Shown here: one piece after another, positions 32,083 to 40,875 of the stretch
Layout of the letters: each line of letters starts with the position of its first letter
How positions within the stretch are numbered: the first letter of the stretch is position 1
Origin: JAHJQZ01 sp963676075
GTDB taxonomy: Bacteria; Pseudomonadota; Alphaproteobacteria; Rhizobiales; Devosiaceae
Length of the DNA stretch: 64,000 nucleotides
Direction: 5' to 3'
Assembly: GCA_963676075.2 (NCBI GenBank)
Contig: CAXXNZ010000019.1
Span: 1 to 64,000, forward strand
Made by a program: the position numbers and the translations under genes
The notes under the pieces: generated by a model
What the model was told of the DNA's origin: nothing
The model's database searches: none
What the model saw: the letters and a program-made list of their open reading frames with translations, nothing else

Positions 32083-33453
32083 ATGAAAACCATCATCGAA
32101 CCGTTCCGCATCAAATCGGTCGAGCCGATCCGCATGACGACGCGCGCCGAACGGCAGAACCTGATCCGCAACGCGCATTACAATTTGTTCGCGCTGCATT
32201 CGGATGACGTCATCATCGATCTTCTGACCGATTCCGGCACCGGCGCCATGAGCGCGGCGCAATGGTCGGCGCTGATGCGCGGTGACGAAAGCTATGCCGG
32301 CTCGCCGAGCTTTTACCGCTTCGAGGCAGCGGTGAAGAACCTGATGCCGTTTAAACACGTCATTCCGACCCACCAGGGACGCGCCGCCGAGGCGATCCTG
32401 TTCTCGATCTATGGCGGCAAGGGCAAGCGCATCCCCTCGAACACCCATTTCGACACGACGCGCGGCAATATCGAAGCCTCGGGCGCCGAGGGCGACGATC
32501 TGGTGATTGCCGAGGGGCGCAACCCGTCGTTGTTGCACCCGTTCAAGGGCAACATGGATCTTGAGCGGCTCGCAGCCTATCTCGAAGAACACGGCGAGGC
32601 CGTGCCCTGCGTCATGCTGACGATCACCAACAATGCCGGCGGCGGCCAGCCGGTCAGCCTCGAGAACATCAAGGCGACGGCCGAACTGGCGCACAAGCAC
32701 GGCAAGCCGATGTTCATCGACGGTTGCCGCTTTGCCGAAAACGCCTGGTTCATCAAACAGCGCGAAGAAGGCCAGCAGGATCGTTCCATCTCGGACATCG
32801 TTCGCGATTGCTTCTCGGTCGCCGACGGCATGACGATGAGCGGCAAGAAGGACGCCTTCGGCAATATCGGCGGCTGGCTGGCGCTCAACGACGACGAGGT
32901 GACCGAAAAGGCGCGGGCCCATCTGATCCGCACCGAGGGCTTCCCGACCTATGGCGGGTTGGCCGGACGCGATCTCGACGCGTTGGCGCAGGGCCTGACC
33001 GAGATCGTCGACGAGGACTATCTGCGCTACCGCATCCGCATCAACGAATACATCATCGAGCGGCTGGAAAAGCTCGGCGTGCCGGTGGTCAAGCCGGCGG
33101 GCGGGCATGCGGTGTTCGTCGACGCGCGGTCCTGGTTGAGCCACATCCCGGCGCTGCAATATCCGGGGCAGGCACTGGCGGTGGCGCTGTACGAACTCGG
33201 CGGCATCCGCGGCTGCGAGATTGGCACGGTGATGTTCGGCGCCCATCCGGACGGCACGGAAACCGAGGCGGCCATGGATCTGGTGCGTCTGGCTATTCCG
33301 CGCCGTACCTATACCCAGAGCCATGCCGACTATCTGATCGAGGTGTTCGAGGAACTGGCCCAGATGAAGGACAGCCTCAAGGGTTATAGGATCGTCAAAC
33401 AGCCGAGCCTGATGCGGCACTTCACCTGCTGGTTCGAACCGCTTGGGGAATGA
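32083..33453 (+). CDS. tnaA: Tryptophanase (tryptophan indole-lyase)
   Basis: A 456-residue PLP beta-eliminating lyase (MKTIIEPFRIKSVEPIRMTTRAERQNLI). Hallmarks: DLLTDSGTGAMSAAQWSALMRGDESYAGS, IPTHQGRAAEAIL, and the PLP lysine in DGMTMSGKKDAFGNIGG. It splits tryptophan to indole, pyruvate and ammonia. I favour tryptophanase over tyrosine phenol-lyase because the C-terminus has MRHFT, the conserved active-site His of TnaA, where phenol-lyases have FFT. No tnaB/mtr permease or TnaC-like leader peptide was seen upstream. A remnant of a second copy's 3' end lies at 35339-35407. Confidence 0.85.
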   Translation: MKTIIEPFRIKSVEPIRMTTRAERQNLIRNAHYNLFALHSDDVIIDLLTDSGTGAMSAAQWSALMRGDESYAGSPSFYRFEAAVKNLMPFKHVIPTHQGRAAEAILFSIYGGKGKRIPSNTHFDTTRGNIEASGAEGDDLVIAEGRNPSLLHPFKGNMDLERLAAYLEEHGEAVPCVMLTITNNAGGGQPVSLENIKATAELAHKHGKPMFIDGCRFAENAWFIKQREEGQQDRSISDIVRDCFSVADGMTMSGKKDAFGNIGGWLALNDDEVTEKARAHLIRTEGFPTYGGLAGRDLDALAQGLTEIVDEDYLRYRIRINEYIIERLEKLGVPVVKPAGGHAVFVDARSWLSHIPALQYPGQALAVALYELGGIRGCEIGTVMFGAHPDGTETEAAMDLVRLAIPRRTYTQSHADYLIEVFEELAQMKDSLKGYRIVKQPSLMRHFTCWFEPLGE

Positions 33454-33501
33454 CGCCAGGCGCCGCGGCAAGCCGCGACGCCTGGACTGAAACTACTTGG
33501 T

Positions 33502-33532
33502 GCACACGTTCCGGCTGGCCCGGAACGTGTGC
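33502..33532. terminator. Terminator between tnaA and the convergent small secreted gene
   Basis: A perfect 13-bp stem GCACACGTTCCGG/CCGGAACGTGTGC (33502-33514, 33520-33532) with a 5-base loop, then TCTATTTATTTG. Placed between convergent genes, so it may act both ways. Confidence 0.75.
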
Positions 33533-33537
33533 TCTAT

Positions 33538-33825
33538 TTATTTGTGATCAAATTTCTTTTTGAAATAGCCGACATGTACGTCTTCGCGCAAAACGCCGTG
33601 GCCCGCGCCCTGGCCGCAGTCGTGATTGGAGCCGCCTTTCTTGCAGGCGAGTATCGTGATCGTGGAGCCGCAGGTATTGGCGAAGCGCACGGAATTGCCC
33701 CCCGCCATATTTGCTTCGATGTTTGTGGACACACAGTGGTGGCCTGCCAAGGCCGGCGCGGTGAAGCCGACAAGCGCGACTACGGCCAGCAGAACAAGGC
33801 CGAGTGTGGCGAGGATCGGTTTCAT
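33538..33825 (-). CDS. Small secreted cysteine-containing protein
   Basis: A 95-residue protein with a signal peptide (MKPILATLGLVLLAVVALVGFTAPALA). The 68-residue mature part has four cysteines (HHCVST, ANTCGSTITILACKKGG, HDCGQG). NTCGSTITI resembles the strand of small extracytoplasmic proteins that pair disulfides. Family unknown. The start 33825 is preceded by AAGGGAAC. Expressed towards tnaA and sharing its terminator. Confidence 0.65.
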   Translation of the reverse strand: MKPILATLGLVLLAVVALVGFTAPALAGHHCVSTNIEANMAGGNSVRFANTCGSTITILACKKGGSNHDCGQGAGHGVLREDVHVGYFKKKFDHK

Positions 33826-33946
33826 GGTAGTTCCCTTGTGCGGCACCAATTTTGAGTGGCGCAATCAAAATCGCGTCTGCAAAACTATCGGCACGGTGCA
33901 TGAAGGGAATGGATATGCGTCCACGAGTCATGGACGCCCGTCCGGG

Positions 33947-34996
33947 TCAGGCGAGGTTTTTGATCCAGTCGATGTAAAGACCATCCCCGATATCGGGGGG
34001 CAGGCCGCCGGGTGCCACAGCGCTGACCGCCGCGACAGTGCCGGGACGCAGGGCACTGGGCGGCAGACCGTAGTGCCGGTGGAACAGGCGCGAGAAATGC
34101 AAGGGATCGTCGAAGCCGGTGGCGAAGGCGATTTGCGCAACGCTCATGTGTTGTTGTGCCGGATTGCGCAGGGCGGCGTGTGCCGCCTTCAGACGACTGC
34201 GGCGGACATAGTGTGCGATGCCACCATGCTGTGTGAAAGCATCGTAGAGCCGGGACCGCGACACGCCCAGTTCCTGCGCAAGCCAGGCTGGGGTCAGCGC
34301 GCGATTGGCGATTTGTGCGCTGACAAGGCGCTGCGCCCTGATCGCGAGGTCGAGATCTTCCGGTTCTGGAACAGGCCGCCGAGCATTGGTGCCCTCGTTC
34401 AGCGCCATGGCCAGCAACTGCACGAACATGACGGCGGTCTGCGTGCGTTGCTCGGTGGTCAGATGTGAGGCGGTCCTGTCAATAGACAGGGCAAAATCCA
34501 TGGCGATCCGGCTCGCGCCGCGACTGCGGTCCAGCACGACGCCATGGACGTTCTCGGGATGAAGTAAAAGCGGGGCCAGCGCATGTCGCGGAACGAAGAT
34601 ATTGAGCACCTCGACATGTCCGCTGTCGCAAATCATGGGTTCGGTCAGATCGAGGCACAACAGCGTGCCTGGCCATGTGTCGATGCGTCGCCGCCCAATC
34701 TGAATTTCGGCCTTGCCGCTCAGAAACAGGTAGAAGTCGTAATGATCCAGCCCGTCGCGGCCGATCCTTTGGACGTTGCGGACATATTTCTGCGCGCCAA
34801 TGCTGGAACGGGCGAAGACGGTGTTGTGCAGCAGATGCGCCTCGACTGTGACATCGAAGCGTTCCGGGTTGAAATCGGAATGGGGTAGCACATCGGCTAA
34901 AACGTCCATGCCCTCGCGCCAGGCATCCAGCCGGACGAGCGGCGGCAGCGCTCCGATGGTCAGTTTGGAGACAGGTGCTGAAGCAGTATTGAGCAT
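33947..34996 (-). CDS. AraC-family regulator
   Basis: A 349-residue regulator. The N-terminal cupin-like sensor domain (LGALPPL-like start to about residue 200; YLFLSGKAEIQIGRRRIDTWPGTLLCLDLTEPM) resembles the AraC-binding-like domain of FeaR/ThcR-type proteins. The C-terminal double HTH (about 235-330) reads LTPAWLAQELGVSRSRLYDAFTQHGGIAHYVRRSRLKAAHAAL and MSVAQIAFATGFDDPLHFSRLFHRHYG. Target and inducer unknown. It is next to the tryptophanase, which makes a link to aromatic amino acids possible but unproved. Confidence 0.85.
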   Translation of the reverse strand: MLNTASAPVSKLTIGALPPLVRLDAWREGMDVLADVLPHSDFNPERFDVTVEAHLLHNTVFARSSIGAQKYVRNVQRIGRDGLDHYDFYLFLSGKAEIQIGRRRIDTWPGTLLCLDLTEPMICDSGHVEVLNIFVPRHALAPLLLHPENVHGVVLDRSRGASRIAMDFALSIDRTASHLTTEQRTQTAVMFVQLLAMALNEGTNARRPVPEPEDLDLAIRAQRLVSAQIANRALTPAWLAQELGVSRSRLYDAFTQHGGIAHYVRRSRLKAAHAALRNPAQQHMSVAQIAFATGFDDPLHFSRLFHRHYGLPPSALRPGTVAAVSAVAPGGLPPDIGDGLYIDWIKNLA

Positions 34997-35338
34997 CGAG
35001 AGGCCGACTGGCAGGGTGGATGACGGGATCGATCTGTATCGCGATTATGGCCGAATACTTTGGCGGTGTCTGAGTTTGAGCCACGCGGCCCATCCCGATT
35101 TTTGCCATCGCAAGTCGCGAAGTCAAACAAAAGACGCCCGCGAGCACATACGGATTGCCGTAATCGTCGCCAAGGTGCGTTGGCCTAAAGGTGATGTTCC
35201 GGACTGACAGGGGCGCGAATACGGCGAAATCCTAGGAAAGCAATATGACGAGCCGCGACTGATCCTTGCCAATGCGATCGAAGGCGGCTGACCGGTCGGG
35301 TTCGCCGAGGGCAGGTGGTTGCGGGCTTCGCGGACACG

Positions 35339-35407
35339 GGCGAAACCGAAGCGGCGATGGACCTGGTGCGGCACTTCACCTGCCATTTCGAGCCGCTTAA
35401 GGCTTAG
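35339..35407 (+). pseudogene. Remnant of a second tnaA 3' end
   Basis: GETEAAMDLVRHFTCHFEPLKA-stop fuses two parts of the tryptophanase: TETEAAMDLVR (residues about 395-405) and RHFTCWFEPL at the very end. The piece between is deleted, at the shared CTGGTGCG/CTGATGCG sequence. Homology may begin a little earlier (35318). It lies 1.9 kb downstream of the intact gene, same strand, with the secreted gene and the AraC gene between. The rest of 34997-35454 shows no gene. Confidence 0.75.
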
Positions 35408-35454
35408 GACAGCGATGCCGGGCGCTCTTGGGCGACCGATTTCACGTCAGCCCG

Positions 35455-36081
35455 TCACCGATCATCCGGTGGCGGGCGAGAGACGTCGGAGCCATAGCGC
35501 AACCCGTCGAGCAGCAAACGCATCATGCGCCGTCCGTGCTGGGGATCACTATGCGGACCCGGCGCGGACAGATTCGCCACTGCAACCAGCAGGTCGTAGG
35601 CATCTATATCGGCGCGCATTGCGCCTGCCGCCTGGGCGGCATCGAGCAACTGACGCAAGGCCGGTTCCAGATGGGCGCGGAAATAGTCGGGCAGGCCGGC
35701 ATAGGCCTTGTCACCGGAATGAAGCGCCGCCGCCAGACCGCGTTTGGTGGCGATAAAATCCAGATAGCGTTCGAGCCAGCGTTCGACCGCTTCGCCGGGC
35801 GGGGACTGCGTCGCCAGTTCAGCCGCCGCAGCAGCGCAGGCATCGACCTCTTTCCGATAAACGGCGACGATCAGATCACTGCGCTGCGGAAAGTGACGAT
35901 AAAGGGTGCCGACGCCGACACCGGCTTTCTCGGCGACTTCCCTGACCGGCACATCGACGCCCGAAGTCTCGAAGACCGACTTGGCCGCCTGAACGAGGGC
36001 GTCGAGATTGCGCTGCGCATCGGCGCGCGGGCGCTTTTCCTCGCCCGTTCGGTCCGCCTTGTCCTTGGCCATATCCCCCAT
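35455..36081 (-). CDS. TetR-family repressor of the SDR-SDR-AKR operon
   Basis: A 208-residue TetR regulator (MGDMAKDKADRTGEEKRPRADAQRNLDALVQAAKSVFE). HTH at about residues 20-70 (VDVPVREVAEKAGVGVGTLYRHFPQRSDLIVAVYRKEVD), with a C-terminal domain of the SbtR/TetR_C type (ALRQLLDAAQAAGAMRADIDAYDLL...RRMMRLLLDGLR). It is divergent from a dehydrogenase operon, and the gap holds two matching operators. The ATG at 36081 was chosen: it has GGAGTCC upstream, while the longer frame to 36189 would run through both operators. Confidence 0.9.
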   Translation of the reverse strand: MGDMAKDKADRTGEEKRPRADAQRNLDALVQAAKSVFETSGVDVPVREVAEKAGVGVGTLYRHFPQRSDLIVAVYRKEVDACAAAAAELATQSPPGEAVERWLERYLDFIATKRGLAAALHSGDKAYAGLPDYFRAHLEPALRQLLDAAQAAGAMRADIDAYDLLVAVANLSAPGPHSDPQHGRRMMRLLLDGLRYGSDVSRPPPDDR

Positions 36082-36112
36082 GTCAGTCGTCACGACGGAC
36101 TCCTCTTGTAAA

Positions 36113-36155
36113 ACGGAACAATGTTCCGTATATGAAACGGAGTGATGTTCCGTTT
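36113..36155. promoter_or_regulatory. Two TetR operators in the divergent promoter
   Basis: ACGGAACA-A-TGTTCCGT (36113-36129, perfect palindrome) and AAACGGA-gtgatg-TTCCGTTT (36135-36155). Both have the half sites ACGGA/TCCGT and their centres are 24 bp apart. Repression of both tetR and the operon is expected, relieved by an unknown electrophile or substrate. Confidence 0.8.
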
Positions 36156-36218
36156 GTGCAGGGTAACGCACTGCAGCGACTTTCGCCACTCCCTATCATA
36201 GACAAGGATCCCCGTGCC

Positions 36219-37220
36219 ATGACCCACAAGCAACACCCGATCGGAACCGGATTTACCGCGGCGGCGGCGGCCGACGACGTGCTCGCGGGGTTGGACCTCA
36301 CCGGCAGGAACGTCATCGTGACGGGCGGACATGCCGGGATCGGCCGCGAGGCGACGCGCGCGCTCGCCAAGGCGGGCGCCTCCGTCACGATCGTCGCGCG
36401 AAACCCCGACAGGGCGGCCGAGGCACTGGCCGGAATCGACGGCGTTGCAATCGAACCGCTCGACCTCCTCGATCCTGCCTCGATCAACGCCTTCACCTCC
36501 CGCTGGCTCGCGACGGACCGTCCCCTTCATATCCTGATCAACTGCGCCGGCCTGACGCCGCCCAAGGAACGGACCATCGACGCACGCGGCTTCGAGGCGC
36601 AGTTCGCTACCAATCATCTCGGACATTTCCAGCTGACGACCGGCCTGTTGCCGGCGCTCGAGGCAGCCAACGGCGCCCGCGTCGTCACCGTGTCGTCCGG
36701 AGCCCAGAGATTTTCGGATATCCGCTGGGATGATCCGCATTTCATTGAAGGGTACAGTTCCGGCGCGGCCTACGCCCAGTCCAAGACCGCCAATGTGCTG
36801 TTCTCGGTCGAACTCGATCGGCGCTACGCCGATGAGGGCATTCGCGCCTATGCCGTGCATCCGGGGGTGGTCGTCGGTACGGCCCTCAACAATTCGGCCG
36901 GCAAAAAGGCTCTAGAAGCCCAAGGGCTGATCGATGAAGCCGGCAAGCCGATCATCGATCCGGAGAACGGCAAGAAAACACCTCAGCAGGGGGCCAGCAC
37001 CATCGTTCTGGCCGCCACAAGCCCGCTTCTTGACGAGATCGGCGGCGTCTATCTCCTCGACAACGACATCTCCGCGATCGACGACGAACCCCGGCAGATG
37101 AGCGCCGCCAGGCCGCCAGCCGAGATCACCTCCCGTTCCATCGACCCGCAATCGGCGCGCCGGCTCTGGACGATGAGCGAGCAGATGCTCGCGGCGTCCG
37201 GGGTCCCGGCGGCCGAGTGA
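36219..37220 (+). CDS. SDR oxidoreductase, WW-domain/retinol-dehydrogenase type
   Basis: A 333-residue short-chain dehydrogenase. TGGHAGIG (TGxxxGIG) binds NAD(P), NCAGLTPP is the NNAG strand, VVTVSSGAQRF holds the catalytic Ser, and YAQSKTANVLFSVEL holds Tyr-x3-Lys. It is longer than a typical 250-residue SDR, with an extended C-terminus (RPPAEITSRSIDPQSARRLWTMSEQML). Substrate unknown, probably a hydrophobic aldehyde or ketone. First gene of a three-gene operon under TetR control; the next start is 20 bp from its stop. Confidence 0.88.
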   Translation: MTHKQHPIGTGFTAAAAADDVLAGLDLTGRNVIVTGGHAGIGREATRALAKAGASVTIVARNPDRAAEALAGIDGVAIEPLDLLDPASINAFTSRWLATDRPLHILINCAGLTPPKERTIDARGFEAQFATNHLGHFQLTTGLLPALEAANGARVVTVSSGAQRFSDIRWDDPHFIEGYSSGAAYAQSKTANVLFSVELDRRYADEGIRAYAVHPGVVVGTALNNSAGKKALEAQGLIDEAGKPIIDPENGKKTPQQGASTIVLAATSPLLDEIGGVYLLDNDISAIDDEPRQMSAARPPAEITSRSIDPQSARRLWTMSEQMLAASGVPAAE

Positions 37221-37240
37221 CACTGAAAAAGGAAATAGCA

Positions 37241-37996
37241 ATGACAGATACAACAATTGCCCTCGTTACCGGCGCCAATCAGGGGATTGGGCTGCAGATC
37301 GCCAAGGAGCTGGCGGCGGCGGGAATGACGGTGCTTGTCGGCTCGCGCGACCCTGACAAGGGCGACGGTGCCGTGACCGAAATCGGTGGGCGCTCGCATG
37401 TCGTTCAGCTCGACGTCACCGATCCCGCCTCGATCGCCGCCGCCGCAGAGCACATCCGCAATGCCTTCGGGCGGCTGGACGTGCTGGTGCAGAACGCGGC
37501 GATCTCGCGCGCTTCCGTGGTCGCTGGCCAGACGGTCGAGGACTACGCGCAATCAACCCGTCCGAGCAGTGTTTCTCTCAAGGACATGCGGGCGGTCTGG
37601 GACACCAATGTGTTCGGCGTTCTCATGGTCTATCAGGCCATGCTGCCGCTTCTACGTCAGTCCGAAAACGCGCGTATCGTCAACGTCTCGAGCAGTGTCG
37701 GGTCGCTGGCGCTCAACGCCGATCCCGAATTTGCCTACCGTTCGATCTTCGGTCCGGTCTATCCGGCCTCCAAGACCGCGCTCAACGCCCTGACACTTGC
37801 CATGGCGATCGAACTTGAACCCGAAGGCATCAGGGTGAGTGCCGTGTCTCCAGGCTTCACCAAGACCGCCCTCAACAATTTCACCGGCACCGAAACGGTC
37901 GAGGACGGCGCGCGCGAAGCGGTGCGCGTGGCGCTGCTCGGTTCGGACGCCCCGACGGGCACGTTCACCGACAATGACGGACCGATCCCGTGGTGA
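37241..37996 (+). CDS. SDR oxidoreductase, classical
   Basis: A 251-residue classical SDR (MTDTTIALVTGANQGIGLQIAKE). The cofactor motif is TGANQGIG, then LVQNAAISRAS, IVNVSSSVGSL and the catalytic YPASKTALNAL. The ending FTDNDGPIPW is typical of this subgroup, which is related to carbonyl-reductase-like proteins. Second gene of the operon; start 37241 with AAAAGGAAA before it. Substrate unknown. Confidence 0.92.
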   Translation: MTDTTIALVTGANQGIGLQIAKELAAAGMTVLVGSRDPDKGDGAVTEIGGRSHVVQLDVTDPASIAAAAEHIRNAFGRLDVLVQNAAISRASVVAGQTVEDYAQSTRPSSVSLKDMRAVWDTNVFGVLMVYQAMLPLLRQSENARIVNVSSSVGSLALNADPEFAYRSIFGPVYPASKTALNALTLAMAIELEPEGIRVSAVSPGFTKTALNNFTGTETVEDGAREAVRVALLGSDAPTGTFTDNDGPIPW

Positions 37997-38033
37997 TGCC
38001 ATCCCCGTTCCCTCAGTATTGAAGGAGACCAAT

Positions 38034-39065
38034 ATGCACTACCGCACGCTTGGAAAGACCGGCATCAAGGTCAGCCCCTATTGCCTGGGCACCATGATGT
38101 TTGGCGGCATCGCGAATTCCGATCATGACGACTGTGTCAGGATCATTCACAAGGCACTCGATGCCGGCATCAATTTCATCGATACCGCTGACCGCTACAG
38201 CGCTGGCGAATCCGAGGAGATCGTCGGCAAGGCCCTGAAAGGCCGCCGCGACAAGGTGGTTCTCGCCACCAAGGTGAACGGGCCGATGAGCGATGATCCG
38301 AACATGCAGGGCAATTCGCGCCGATGGATCACACAGGCGGTGGAGGATTCGCTCAAGCGCCTGCAAACCGACCATATCGACCTGTACCAGATTCATCGTC
38401 CGGACCCGGAAACCGACATCGAGGAAACCCTGTCGGTGCTGACCGACCTGATGCGCGCCGGAAAGGTACGGGCCATCGGCAGCTCGACTTTTCCTGCGTC
38501 CGAGATTGTCGAAGCGCAGTGGGTTGCCGAAAAACGCGGCCTTGCCCGCTTCCGAACCGAACAGCCGCCGTATTCGATCCTCGATCGCGGCATCGAGCGC
38601 GAAGTTCTGCCGGTCACAGAGCGCTATGGCATGGGCGCGCTGGTATGGAGCCCACTGTCCAAGGGCTTGCTGACCGGGCGTTACCGCAAGGATCAGCCGC
38701 TGCCCGACTCGCTGCGCGTCAAGGTGATGCCCATGCAGATGTCGGACGAACGAAGCCTCGACGCGGTCGAACAGCTCATTCCGCTGGCCGATGAGGCGGG
38801 ATTGTCGCTGACTCACATGGCGATGGGCTTCGTCATGGCCCACCCCGGTGTGACCTCGGCCATACTCGGGCCACGCACGATGGAACAGCTCGACGACCTG
38901 CTTGCCGGCGCCGAGGTGCGTCTTGGTGATGACATCCTTGACCGCATCGACGAGATCGTGCCGCCGGGCGTCAATGTCGGACTCAACCAGGCCGACTACG
39001 TGCCGCCCGCGATCGCCAAGACCGCATTGCGTCGCCGGCCCGTCGCTGAACGAGCCGCCACCTGA
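38034..39065 (+). CDS. Aldo/keto reductase
   Basis: A 343-residue NADPH-dependent aldo/keto reductase (MHYRTLGKTGIKVSPYCLGTMMFG). The catalytic tetrad is visible: Asp and Tyr in FIDTADRYSAGESE, Lys in VVLATKVNG, His in YQIHRPDPE. Also GSSTFPASEIVEAQ and VWSPLSKGLLTGRY. It belongs to the AKR12/YhdN-like group. Third gene of the TetR-controlled operon (37 bp after SDR2, SD AAGGAGA). Three oxidoreductases controlled together suggest detoxification of a reactive carbonyl or use of a polyol. Confidence 0.93.
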   Translation: MHYRTLGKTGIKVSPYCLGTMMFGGIANSDHDDCVRIIHKALDAGINFIDTADRYSAGESEEIVGKALKGRRDKVVLATKVNGPMSDDPNMQGNSRRWITQAVEDSLKRLQTDHIDLYQIHRPDPETDIEETLSVLTDLMRAGKVRAIGSSTFPASEIVEAQWVAEKRGLARFRTEQPPYSILDRGIEREVLPVTERYGMGALVWSPLSKGLLTGRYRKDQPLPDSLRVKVMPMQMSDERSLDAVEQLIPLADEAGLSLTHMAMGFVMAHPGVTSAILGPRTMEQLDDLLAGAEVRLGDDILDRIDEIVPPGVNVGLNQADYVPPAIAKTALRRRPVAERAAT

Positions 39066-39155
39066 GACAGCCGGCTCAAGAGCCTTCACCGGGCTATCGC
39101 GTCGCTAGAAGTGCCATCCGGCGCGTTCTCCCATTCGGGAAATCACCGGACCAAA

Positions 39156-39186
39156 GCAAAAGGCGCAGCGGGTGACCGCTGCGCCT
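39156..39186 (-). terminator. Terminator of cspA
   Basis: AGGCGCAGCGG/CCGCTGCGCCT (39161-39186 with a 4-base loop), followed on the minus strand by TTTTGCTTT. It is 35 bp past the cspA stop. Confidence 0.8.
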
Positions 39187-39220
39187 CATGTTCGTCACGT
39201 CCGCCGGGACGTTATTCAGT

Positions 39221-39433
39221 TCAGGAATTTAGCGTAAGTTGGTCGGCAGCGTCTTTTCCGGTGCGCTTGTCGGTGACCAGCTCATAGGTCACCTTCTGGC
39301 CCTCATCGAGGGCCGTCAGGCCGGAACGCTGAACGGCAGAGATATGGACGAAAACGTCCTTGCCGCCGTCATCGGGCTGGATGAATCCATAGCCCTTTTG
39401 ACCGTTGAACCACTTTACGGTGCCGGTTGCCAT
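39221..39433 (-). CDS. cspA: Cold-shock protein (CspA family)
   Basis: A 70-residue OB-fold single-strand RNA/DNA chaperone. MATGTVKWFNGQKGYGFIQPDDGGKDVFVHISA contains the RNP1 (KGYGFI) and RNP2 (VFVHI) motifs with their aromatics. It keeps mRNAs open at low temperature or during stationary phase. The 39434-39766 gap holds its promoter and probably a long 5' leader, as is usual for csp genes; I see no other gene there. The gene symbol is generic for the family; alphaproteobacteria often have several copies. Confidence 0.95.
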   Translation of the reverse strand: MATGTVKWFNGQKGYGFIQPDDGGKDVFVHISAVQRSGLTALDEGQKVTYELVTDKRTGKDAADQLTLNS

Positions 39434-39766
39434 ATCGGGGTATACCTTTCACGTCGTCAGTTCTGTGGCCGGTTACACTTTGAGGTAAACCGGCCGGTCG
39501 CTCGATATTTTGGAAAATCTGAGTTTAAGCTGGCGAGTAACCTCGCACTGCCTAGTCCCTGCTTCACCGCAAGATCGAAGCAAAAATGTAGCGCGAAACC
39601 GGAGCCGCGACAATATGGGGTGTGGTCCGGAGGCGCAAAAGCCCGGAAATGCGGGGGTCTGGCGCGGTTATGACAGCGCAAACCCCCTTGCAAGAAAGGC
39701 GGTTTTGCGGCATGAGAACGCGCCGGCAACTGCCGGTTTTACTCTGGGTTCATCTTGGACACGATC

Positions 39767-40753
39767 ATGTTCTCGAGCGGCGATCCCATCGCGGATCGGC
39801 GCTTTTCCTATGCACAGATGTTGGCTGATAACGGCGAATTCGCTGCCGCCCTGGACCTGGTGGCCCAGGCGCTCGAACTTGCGCCCGATTTCCTGCCGGG
39901 ACTGGAACTCATGGGCCGTTATGCCGAAAGCGCCGGGCAGATGCCCGAGGCGTTCGATGCCTGGCGGCGCATGCTGGTGCTCGATCCCTCCGACAGGTTC
40001 GGGGCAGAACTGAAGCTTGCTGCCCACGGCGCGCTCACCCGTCGCGAGGTGCCGGCGCTCGCCTATGTCGAGACGCTGTTCGATGCCTATGCCAGTGATT
40101 TCGACGCAGCTCTGGCGCAGCGGCTCGCCTACACGGTGCCGCAACGCATGGAAGCGACGCTGACGAAATTTCACGGTGATCTTGTCGACGGCAAGCCCGG
40201 CTTCGCCCGCGCCCTCGATCTCGGTTGCGGCACAGGGCTGATGGGCGAGCGCCTCAGGCGCCACTGCTCTGTGCTCGAAGGTGTCGACCTGTCAGAGGCG
40301 ATGGTGACACAGGCGCGGCGCAAGCGCATCTACGACCGGCTCGATCAGGGCGAGATCATTGCCTGGCTCGACACGGCCGGCCCGAAGGTCGACCTGATCA
40401 CCGCCGCCGATGTCTTTGCCTATATCGGCTTGCTCGATGCGGTTTTTGCCGCGATTGCCAGCGCCTTGCAGCCCGGTGGACTGTTTGCCTTCTCGGTCGA
40501 GGCCCATGACGGACCCGAAACCTGCGTGTTGCGGCCGTCGCTGCGTTTCGCCCATTCAGAGGCCGGATTGCGCGACGGGCTGAACGCCGCCGGATTCTCG
40601 GTGCTCGAGATCGAACGCACCGACATTCGCATGGATCGGGATCAGCCGATCGTAGGCTTCATCGTCACAGCGCGTCGAAACGGCGAGACCGGCCTGGACG
40701 AACCCGGTCCCGAACTTGCCACACCGGTTCTGGAAATTCCGAAAGCCAACTAA
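39767..40753 (+). CDS. TPR-linked SAM-dependent methyltransferase
   Basis: A 328-residue protein: an N-terminal tetratricopeptide-like helical region (FSYAQMLADNGEFAAALDLVAQALELAPDFLPGLELMGRYAESAG, residues 14-80), then a Rossmann methyltransferase. In the latter ALDLGCGTGLMGERL is motif I, LEGVDLSEAMVTQA motif II, LITAADVFAYIG motif IV and GGLFAFSVEA a later strand. This layout is common in 'class I methyltransferase domain' proteins of Hyphomicrobiales; the substrate is unknown. ATG 39767 (MFSSGDPIADRRFSY) was preferred to the TTG at 39755. Confidence 0.85.
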   Translation: MFSSGDPIADRRFSYAQMLADNGEFAAALDLVAQALELAPDFLPGLELMGRYAESAGQMPEAFDAWRRMLVLDPSDRFGAELKLAAHGALTRREVPALAYVETLFDAYASDFDAALAQRLAYTVPQRMEATLTKFHGDLVDGKPGFARALDLGCGTGLMGERLRRHCSVLEGVDLSEAMVTQARRKRIYDRLDQGEIIAWLDTAGPKVDLITAADVFAYIGLLDAVFAAIASALQPGGLFAFSVEAHDGPETCVLRPSLRFAHSEAGLRDGLNAAGFSVLEIERTDIRMDRDQPIVGFIVTARRNGETGLDEPGPELATPVLEIPKAN

Positions 40754-40875
40754 ACGCGGACTCGCAGACCTCCCGTAAAAGAGGCATTGCGCCGCGTTCG
40801 ATGACACGCGCAGACCCGGAAACTTGTGCTATCACGACCCGGATTTCCAACTGCCTCTTGCTCCGGAGTACCCCG

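Noticed and set aside
31753..33471. 572-codon open frame opposite tnaA
   Set aside because: tnaA has all family motifs on the plus strand; the opposite frame is a shadow.
35200..35335. Possible gene fragment upstream of the tnaA remnant (reading EILGKQYDEPRLILANAIEGG)
   Set aside because: No start, a stop soon after, and no family I can name. It may be debris but cannot be supported as a feature.
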